Part shown: positions 1-5,489 of the stretch, one piece after another
How positions within the stretch are numbered: position 1 is the first letter of the stretch
Layout of the letters: each line of letters begins with the position of its first letter
NCBI GenBank assembly: GCA_965662365.1
Contig: CBFIHR010000106.1
Coordinates: 1 to 12,262, forward strand
Direction: 5' to 3'
From: CAWVWD01 sp965662365
GTDB taxonomy: Bacteria; Bacteroidota; Bacteroidia; Chitinophagales; Saprospiraceae
DNA: 12,262 bases
Translations under genes and position numbers: made by a program
Notes under the pieces: model-generated
The model's input: the letters and a program-made list of their open reading frames with translations, nothing else
What the model was told of the DNA's origin: nothing
Databases searched by the model: none

Positions 1-1
1 T

Positions 2-1402
2 GTGAATCCAAATGTTATTCAACCTTTTGCTTTCAGTGAATTACCGATTAATGAAAGTAGATTTTTGTATGATGGTTTTCAGTTTCGTTTCAAAAACTAC
101 GGGGCATTGACGGGAAGTGCGGATCATTGGCACCTTGATTATGTTCGAGTGACGGAGAATAACATTCCGTCTGCTGTCTTGAACGATGTCGCATTTACAA
201 AAGAAGTGAAGCCAATTTTGGAGTTTTATACTTCTATGCCATGGAGACATTTTAAAAACGATAAAATTAATGAAACTAACGACGAATATCGTGTGGATTT
301 ATCCAACTATTTTGCGGCAACGCAAAACATCAACCCGAGTCAAGTTATTATTGAAGAAGCGACAACCGGGACGCAATTGATGCAGGATAATATTTTGTCT
401 TTTAACGAACCGCCGATTGCTTTAGGAAATATTCCTATCGGACAACATACAGTTATCAAAGAATATGACGCTGCCAAATTTACCGATATGATTTCAGGAT
501 TGAATAATTTTGATAATTCCACGGAGCTGACCGTCAATTCTTACTTTATTGTTAATCCATCAAATCAAGATGGAACATTATCGGCAGCCTTGGCGAATGA
601 TACGGTTTTTTCAGAGACGGTTTTTGATAATTATTTCTCGTATGATGATGGCGGTGCAGAATTAGCACTTGTCGCAGCACGTTCGGGCGATGAAGTTGCT
701 GTAAGATTCCGTACAAATATAGCGGATACTTTACGTGCTTTTCAAATGTTTATTCCACGAATTGCAGGTGATGTGACTGGTCAGCAACGTTTTAATTTGA
801 AAGTTTGGTTAGGTGATTTAAACTCAACGCCAGTATATCAAGCGGATTTTCAAAAGCCAGTTTATGTTGATTCCTTGAATGGTTGGACGACCTACTCTTT
901 AGATACAACGCCTGTAGCGTTGCCGGTTGGGGATTTTTATATTGGTTGGCAACAAGCGACCGACCCATCAAGTCCGAATCAAGCAATTCCGATCGGTTAT
1001 GATAGAAATAATAATGATAAAGTCGTTAATAATTATATGAATATCGGCAACGGTTGGCAACCTTTGAACTCTGGTTCTGCACCGATTCAAGATGGTGCAA
1101 TTATGATTCGTGCGATTGTTGGTGATTTTACACCATTTACAACGGATACAAAAACACCAGAAAGCAAATCAATTTTTTCATCTATTTATCCAAATCCGAC
1201 TGATAATCAACTGTTTATTCAAATAGAGGATGATTATAATAATTATCAATATAGAATCTATAACCTTGCAGGACAAACCTTGCAACAAGGTATTTTACAA
1301 CAGGAAATTAATGTAAGTGATTTGGTAAATGGTGTTTATTTTATTAATATTCGCCATGAATCCGAGATGATTAATTTGAATCATAAATTTGTTAAATACT
1401 AA
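2..1402 (+). CDS. T9SS type A sorting-domain secreted protein (3' part, 5' end outside window)
   Basis: This is the C-terminal 466 or so residues of a large secreted or cell-surface protein. The frame is open to the window edge, and the first codon here (GTG at 2) is most likely internal. The last 77 residues (about 390-466) form a T9SS type A C-terminal domain: a YPNP motif near residue 396, an YNLAGQ strand, then NVSDLVNGVYFINI and a basic end (HKFVKY). This signal sends proteins through the type IX system after Sec export, and it is normally cleaved at the surface. The upstream part looks beta-rich. It includes FRFKNYG and DHWHLDYV near residues 28-48, a motif I associate with beta-sandwich domains in secreted Bacteroidota proteins. 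I see no catalytic motif, so the function is unknown. The rhodanese gene starts 30 bases after the stop, with no terminator between them. Confidence 0.85.
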   Translation: MNPNVIQPFAFSELPINESRFLYDGFQFRFKNYGALTGSADHWHLDYVRVTENNIPSAVLNDVAFTKEVKPILEFYTSMPWRHFKNDKINETNDEYRVDLSNYFAATQNINPSQVIIEEATTGTQLMQDNILSFNEPPIALGNIPIGQHTVIKEYDAAKFTDMISGLNNFDNSTELTVNSYFIVNPSNQDGTLSAALANDTVFSETVFDNYFSYDDGGAELALVAARSGDEVAVRFRTNIADTLRAFQMFIPRIAGDVTGQQRFNLKVWLGDLNSTPVYQADFQKPVYVDSLNGWTTYSLDTTPVALPVGDFYIGWQQATDPSSPNQAIPIGYDRNNNDKVVNNYMNIGNGWQPLNSGSAPIQDGAIMIRAIVGDFTPFTTDTKTPESKSIFSSIYPNPTDNQLFIQIEDDYNNYQYRIYNLAGQTLQQGILQQEINVSDLVNGVYFINIRHESEMINLNHKFVKY

Positions 1403-1426
1403 AACATTCAAACATTCAAACATATA
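1403..1426. repeat. Tandem octamer AACATTCA, about 2.6 copies
   Basis: Directly after the stop of the T9SS gene, AACATTCA occurs at 1403-1410 and 1411-1418. A third, imperfect copy (AACATATA) is at 1419-1426. The array fills nearly the whole gap before the rhodanese start at 1433. It forms no hairpin and resembles no known promoter element. It may be replication slippage in an AT-rich spacer, or part of the A-rich leader that replaces a Shine-Dalgarno sequence in this phylum. Confidence 0.7.
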
Positions 1427-1432
1427 TAAAAA

Positions 1433-1744
1433 ATGAAAGAAATAACAGTACAAGATTTGAAGAAAATGATGGACGAAGGAGCTGATTTTCAGTTGATTGA
1501 TGTCAGAGAACCTCACGAATATGAACTGGGAAATATTGGCGGAGAATTAATTCCGTTAGGAACAGTACCGGAAAATTTGGATAAGATTTCTAAAGAAAAA
1601 CAAGTCGTCATGCAGTGCAGAAGCGGTGGTAGAAGTGGTAGAATTACTCAATTTTTAGATATGCAGGGATACACTAATATCTATAATTTGGCAGGCGGAA
1701 TTATAGCTTGGCAAGCAGAAATTGATCCTTCTGTGAAATACTAA
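1433..1744 (+). CDS. Single-domain rhodanese-like sulfurtransferase
   Basis: This 103-residue protein is one complete rhodanese domain with no signal peptide, so it is probably cytoplasmic. Family features in order are the LIDVREPHEYELGNI block (residues 21-35), PLGTVPENL (41-49), and the active-site loop CRSGGRSG starting at Cys62. The closing segment is NIYNLAGGIIAWQ. Cys62 would carry the persulfide. The six-residue loop is the size typical of sulfur-transferring rhodaneses, not the longer Cdc25-phosphatase type. Stand-alone domains of this size resemble GlpE/PspE. The physiological acceptor cannot be told from the sequence. The start at 1433 follows an A-rich stretch and gives the expected domain edge. 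It lies 9 bases before hldD and is probably co-transcribed with it, although no functional link between the two is obvious. Confidence 0.93.
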   Translation: MKEITVQDLKKMMDEGADFQLIDVREPHEYELGNIGGELIPLGTVPENLDKISKEKQVVMQCRSGGRSGRITQFLDMQGYTNIYNLAGGIIAWQAEIDPSVKY

Positions 1745-1753
1745 AACTATTCT

Positions 1754-2716
1754 ATGATTATAGTAACTGGTGCTGCGGGGTTTATTGGAAGTGTCGTTGC
1801 AAGTGCGTTGAATAAAGCGGAACATGAAGATTTAATTTTAGTGGATGATTTTTCTAAAATTTATAAATCTAATAATTACGCTCATATCAAGCATTTGCAA
1901 CGCATAGAGCGAATGGAATTATTTAAAAAATTAGCAAGTTTAGAGCAAATTGAAGCCATTATTCATTTAGGGGCAAGAACGGATACGACCGAGACAGATA
2001 TTGATTTATTTGATCGTTTGAACCTAAATTATACCAAACAAATTTGGAATTTTTGTTCAACAAATCAGGTTCCATTAATCTATGCGTCGAGTGCAGCAAC
2101 TTATGGTTTGGGTGAATTTGGCTATGACGACGAACACGAACTTTGCGAAAAGTTACAACCATTAAATGCTTACGGACGTTCTAAAAACGATTTTGATATT
2201 TGGGCGTTACAGCAAGACAAACAGCCGCCAAATTGGTATGGTTTGAAGTTTTTTAATGTTTATGGTCCTAACGAATTTCATAAAGAACGTATGGCGTCAG
2301 TCATCTTTCATACACATCGACAAATATTAAAAACTGGTGGAATGAAATTGTTTCGTTCGCACAAGCCGGCGTTCAAAGATGGTGAACAAATGCGAGACTT
2401 TATTTATGTCAAAGATGTGGCAAAAGTGATTTTGTTTTTAATGAAAGGTCAAGCCGACAATGGTATTTATAATTTAGGTACAGGAACTGCTCGAACTTTT
2501 TGGGATTTGGCAGCAAATACTTTCCGAGCAATGAACCTCGAACCGAAAATTTCCTTTATTGATACGCCAGCAGATTTACGAGATAAATATCAATATTTTA
2601 CCGAAGCGAATATGGCTAAACTTCGCAAAGCAGGTTATAATAAACCGTTTGCAACTTTAGAAGAAGGAATTGCAGATTATGTTCAGCACTATTTGATGGA
2701 TAAGAATTATTTTTAG
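1754..2716 (+). CDS. hldD: ADP-glyceromanno-heptose 6-epimerase
   Basis: Also called rfaD. The 320-residue enzyme is an extended short-chain dehydrogenase. It converts ADP-D-glycero-D-manno-heptose to the L-glycero form, the heptose donor for the LPS inner core, in the cytoplasm. The Rossmann motif GAAGFIG is at residues 6-12, and an acidic VDDFS follows the second strand (30-34). The Ser region ASSAATYG is at 111-118, and the catalytic Tyr140 and Lys144 lie in YGRSK. The segment FFNVYGPNEFHKERMAS (167-182) is diagnostic for HldD. Lys177 in it corresponds to the second catalytic residue (Lys178) described for the E. coli enzyme. DLRDKYQYFTEANM, also typical of HldD, is near 274-287. Length matches the family. 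The gene lies 9 bases after the rhodanese. No other heptose-pathway gene is visible in the window. Confidence 0.95.
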   Translation: MIIVTGAAGFIGSVVASALNKAEHEDLILVDDFSKIYKSNNYAHIKHLQRIERMELFKKLASLEQIEAIIHLGARTDTTETDIDLFDRLNLNYTKQIWNFCSTNQVPLIYASSAATYGLGEFGYDDEHELCEKLQPLNAYGRSKNDFDIWALQQDKQPPNWYGLKFFNVYGPNEFHKERMASVIFHTHRQILKTGGMKLFRSHKPAFKDGEQMRDFIYVKDVAKVILFLMKGQADNGIYNLGTGTARTFWDLAANTFRAMNLEPKISFIDTPADLRDKYQYFTEANMAKLRKAGYNKPFATLEEGIADYVQHYLMDKNYF

Positions 2717-2718
2717 TA

Positions 2719-2739
2719 TAACGGAGTCAAACTCGGTTA
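2719..2739 (+). other. Imperfect hairpin between hldD and the lipoprotein gene
   Basis: TAACGGAGT at 2719-2727 pairs with ACTCGGTTA at 2731-2739 over a CAA loop, with one G-G mismatch in the middle. It lies 2 bases after the hldD stop and has no following T run, so it does not look like an intrinsic terminator. It could protect the 3' end of an upstream transcript, or it could be chance. Confidence 0.35.
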
Positions 2740-2783
2740 TTATTCAATGCGAAGTACAACTTGGCACTACTTAAATTACTAAA

Positions 2784-3338
2784 ATGATAAAATACTTTCA
2801 CTTTATTTTTGCTTTTGGAATCATTTGTCTAACTGCTTGTCAATCAGAGGAAAATAAAGAAGATGCGACAGCAGGTACAGTCGATTTGGCAACAGAAATT
2901 AAGGCTTTAGAAGATAGCGTTTATACAGAAAATAGGGAAGGATTCCGACTGATGCAAGAGAAGAACGCCCGATTATTGATAGAAAAATATGAGGCTCTCT
3001 CCAAAACAGCAGTCGAAGAAACTGAGGCTATTGATGCTTTATTTAAAGCGATCAGCGTTGCTCAATACAATAAAAGTTATGCGAAAGCCGCTCAATTATT
3101 AAAGGAGATTTATACAAAATATCCAAAATCGAATGGTGCCGTTCGTGCAAGATTTGATGAAGCTTATTTGTATGATGACAAGATTCAAAACTTTGATAAA
3201 GCGAAAGAATTATATGAAGCTTTCATCAAAGATTATCCGGATAGTAAATACACAACTACAGCGGAACAGTGTTTAAGTATCTTGGGTGAAGATTTAGATG
3301 ATATTTTGAAAAGAGTTCAGGAGAAAGCCGGGAGGTAA
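2784..3338 (+). CDS. TPR-containing lipoprotein, BamD/YbgF-like
   Basis: This is a 184-residue predicted lipoprotein. The N-terminus has one Lys and a hydrophobic stretch (residues 4-16), ending in the lipobox LTAC with Cys19 as the lipid-attached residue. An acidic linker (SEENKEDAT) follows. A helical region then contains at least two tetratricopeptide-like units: residues about 84-117 (AKAAQLLKEIYTKYP) and 121-155 (FDKAKELYEAFIKDYPDSKY), with a partial third after 157. The YP-S ends are typical of the TPRs in BamD and in CpoB/YbgF. At this length it is shorter than BamD, so I do not call it bamD. It probably sits on the periplasmic face of a membrane and binds a partner protein. It lies 67 bases after hldD and ends at a strong terminator. 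Confidence 0.8.
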   Translation: MIKYFHFIFAFGIICLTACQSEENKEDATAGTVDLATEIKALEDSVYTENREGFRLMQEKNARLLIEKYEALSKTAVEETEAIDALFKAISVAQYNKSYAKAAQLLKEIYTKYPKSNGAVRARFDEAYLYDDKIQNFDKAKELYEAFIKDYPDSKYTTTAEQCLSILGEDLDDILKRVQEKAGR

Positions 3339-3347
3339 ATGTAATAT

Positions 3348-3363
3348 TTCAGCATACGCTGAA
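3348..3363 (+). other. Small perfect hairpin in the 3' region of the lipoprotein gene
   Basis: TTCAGC (3348-3353) pairs with GCTGAA (3358-3363) over an ATAC loop. It lies 9 bases after the lipoprotein stop and about 20 bases before the main terminator. There is no T run, so it is more likely an mRNA 3' structure than a terminator. Confidence 0.4.
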
Positions 3364-3382
3364 TGAATGCACAAAATTGATC

Positions 3383-3422
3383 AAAAAATTAGGGCTTTAC
3401 TAAAGTAAAGCCCTAATTTTTT
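3383..3422. terminator. 18-bp perfect stem terminator, probably bidirectional
   Basis: The arm 3383-3400 is perfectly complementary to 3405-3422, with a TAAA loop. The GC-richest part is AGGGCTTTAC. An A6 run leads the stem on the + strand and a T6 run ends it, so each strand reads a stem ending in U residues. It serves the hldD/lipoprotein transcript and could also stop - strand readthrough from the WG gene. Confidence 0.9.
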
Positions 3423-3487
3423 TATTCAAAGTATGTTTTACGGTAGAATCAAACCACAATTAAAAGGCGTAACTTTACTTTAATCAC

Positions 3488-3528
3488 AAAAGGCACAAAA
3501 GAAAATTAAATTCTCTTTTGTGCCTTTT
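3488..3528 (-). terminator. 15-bp stem terminator of the WG-repeat gene
   Basis: The arm 3488-3502 pairs perfectly with 3514-3528 around an 11-base AT loop. It lies 17 bases beyond the stop of the - strand WG-repeat gene. Read on the - strand, it ends in a short run of four U residues. Together with the stem at 3383-3422 it insulates the convergent junction from both sides. Confidence 0.8.
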
Positions 3529-3545
3529 ATCAGGTAAAAAGTAAC

Positions 3546-5258
3546 TTACAGTTTACGCTGTACTTTACCAGTTTGATCAATAATCATTTCGTCATTTCCT
3601 GTAAAAACAACCGCTTTTCCATATTCAAATGCTTCAGCTCTATCGTATTGAAAATCAATTACTAATTCGTTGTATTTGTTGATATAACCGTATTTACCAT
3701 CTTTTTTTACAACAAACAGACCTTCAGAATAACCACGAATCATATCATATTTGAAAGGAATAATGACTTCATTATAAATATTAACACCACCAAATTTACC
3801 ATCTTTTTCAACAATAAAAAAGCCTTCAGAATTAGCAGGTAAACGTCCCATATATCCCATTGCGTTGTTGTATTCGCAAGGAATCACTAACTTTCCGCTA
3901 TAATCGACATAGCCATAACGACCTTTGTCACGGACAACTGCAAAACCATTTGAGAAATTAGGACGAATGTATTCATTATCGAAAGTGAACTTGGTTTTGG
4001 CTTTCCCTTCCTTATTGATAAAACCCCATTTTCCACCTTTCTTGACTCCAATTAAGCCATATTGAAACTGAAATCCAACATCCTCATATTTGAATGGAAT
4101 AATTGTACGATTTTCATTATTAATGAAACCCCATTTTCCACCTTTTTTGACGATTCCTAAACCATTTTTGAAATCGTAGGCGTGTTCATAATCAAAAGGA
4201 ATCACTTCTCTTAATGCTTCATTGACATAACCGTAGGCGTTATCCCTTTTGGCGTAAGCCAAACCATCTTCATTAAATGCTCCTAATTTATCATATTTGA
4301 AATCTACTTTGATACGACCACGATTGTTCAACGCACCCCATTTACCACCGATTCTGACGATACAAGTATTCTTTTTATAATCTAATGCTTGTTCATAATT
4401 AAATCGAATCACAACTTTATTTTGTTGGTCGATATAACCGTATCGATCATTTTTGCGAGCGTAGGCAATACCATTGTTGAACTCACCAATTTCATCATAT
4501 TCGAACGGAATGGTTCTATCGCCATCACGGCCGATGATGCCCCATTTTCCACGCTTTTTGACTCTTGCTTGTCCATCTTTGAAGCCTAAAGCTTTATCAT
4601 AGAAAGTCGGAATTACAACACGACCTTCAGTATTCATATAACCGTATTTTTTACCAATCAAGACTGGGCAAACGCCCTCGCAAAATGAACCAATTTCATC
4701 GTATATTAACGGAATAATAACCTCGCCACGGTCATTGATTGCACCGAATTTTGTGTCTTTTATAACGGTTGCTAAGCCACTACGAAATGGAAAGATTTCA
4801 TCGTATTCTAAAGGTACGACTTCGATACCTTTTTTATTTATCATGCCCCATTTTCCATTGCGGACGACAATCGCCAAGCCCTGATCAAACGGAAAGATTT
4901 TGTCATAAATATACAGTACAATCTGCTTACCGTCTGTGTTAACGACTCCCCAACGTCTTCCTTTTCTTACACAAGCCAAATCTTCCGAGAAAGTTGTAAC
5001 TTCATCATAAATCATCGGAATTGCTAACTCTGTCGTCTTATCAATAAATCCCCAGCGAGTATCTTGACTGACTGCCGCCAAACCATCTTTAAAATCCCAA
5101 ACTTCCGTATATTTTTTTTGTGCCTTAGCAGATGCTTCTCTTGTGCTATATTTTTTCGCACTCGGCTTCTTCCCAAGTAACGAGGCGTTACAAGCGTAAG
5201 AACCAGTTGACAAGACAGCCACCAGTAATGAGGTTTTTATAATTGTAAACACTTTCAT
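3546..5258 (-). CDS. Exported WG-repeat protein with fourteen repeats
   Basis: This 570-residue protein is made almost entirely of WG (KWG) repeats. Residues 1-22 form a signal peptide (Lys at 2 and 8, hydrophobic core 10-16) ending S-Y-A before Cys23. That is a good signal peptidase I site and only a poor lipobox, so it is probably periplasmic or surface-exposed, less surely a lipoprotein. From about residue 54 a unit of roughly 34-35 residues recurs, with the pattern YDE-F-GLA-V-K-GKWGFINKEG-IIP. I count fourteen WG-type cores: WGFID, WGVVN, WGMIN, FGAIN, YGYMN, WGIIG, YGYID, WGALN, YGYVN, WGFIN twice, YGYVD, FGGVN and YGYIN. Such repeats are thought to fold as beta structure and act as binding scaffolds. 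The ligand is unknown and no enzymatic domain is attached. The start at 5258 is fixed by the signal peptide. It probably has its own promoter. Confidence 0.9.
   Translation of the reverse strand: MKVFTIIKTSLLVAVLSTGSYACNASLLGKKPSAKKYSTREASAKAQKKYTEVWDFKDGLAAVSQDTRWGFIDKTTELAIPMIYDEVTTFSEDLACVRKGRRWGVVNTDGKQIVLYIYDKIFPFDQGLAIVVRNGKWGMINKKGIEVVPLEYDEIFPFRSGLATVIKDTKFGAINDRGEVIIPLIYDEIGSFCEGVCPVLIGKKYGYMNTEGRVVIPTFYDKALGFKDGQARVKKRGKWGIIGRDGDRTIPFEYDEIGEFNNGIAYARKNDRYGYIDQQNKVVIRFNYEQALDYKKNTCIVRIGGKWGALNNRGRIKVDFKYDKLGAFNEDGLAYAKRDNAYGYVNEALREVIPFDYEHAYDFKNGLGIVKKGGKWGFINNENRTIIPFKYEDVGFQFQYGLIGVKKGGKWGFINKEGKAKTKFTFDNEYIRPNFSNGFAVVRDKGRYGYVDYSGKLVIPCEYNNAMGYMGRLPANSEGFFIVEKDGKFGGVNIYNEVIIPFKYDMIRGYSEGLFVVKKDGKYGYINKYNELVIDFQYDRAEAFEYGKAVVFTGNDEMIIDQTGKVQRKL
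4021..4145 (-). repeat. Near-identical DNA copies of adjacent WG units
   Basis: The same 20 bases occur at 4021-4040 and 4126-4145, 105 bases (35 codons) apart, encoding the KGGKWGF core of two successive WG units. Similar but diverged cores occur near 4335, 4542 and 4847. This suggests relatively recent duplication or gene conversion in the middle of the array, with older divergence elsewhere. Confidence 0.65.
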
Positions 5259-5446
5259 AAGCAGTTAGTTAGTTGTTGCGTTTAATCGGGAAACGACTTT
5301 TTTTAGTAAAATCTAAATAAAATCGCCAGATATTATCGAATACGAATTTACTCCTATTCATCAGTTGTTTATTGCTTAATAATAAGTGTTATCCATCAAG
5401 TATTATTCTGATTTTGTGGTGATTAGACCATTGAACTATTTTAATA

Positions 5447-5473
5447 TACTTTTTAATAAAATCGTAAAAAGTA
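5447..5473 (-). other. AT-only-type hairpin downstream of the nuclease gene
   Basis: TACTTTTTA (5447-5455) pairs perfectly with TAAAAAGTA (5465-5473) around a 9-base loop, 17 bases past the nuclease stop on the - strand. The stem has a single G-C pair and no following T run, so at best it is a weak terminator. The rest of the 231-base gap 5259-5489 should contain the WG gene promoter, but I find no convincing TAnnTTTG box there. Just upstream of the WG start is a short (AGTT)3-like repeat near 5263-5274. Confidence 0.3.
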
Positions 5474-5489
5474 ACATAATAAAAAATAA

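Noticed and set aside
3331..3344. A Shine-Dalgarno-like GGGAGG just before ATG at 3339
   Set aside because: The ATG is followed at once by TAA, so there is no reading frame. The purine run is the end of the lipoprotein coding sequence.
3546..5258. The regularly spaced repeats could suggest a CRISPR array
   Set aside because: The period is about 105 bases, the repeats are degenerate and in frame, and they encode WG units.
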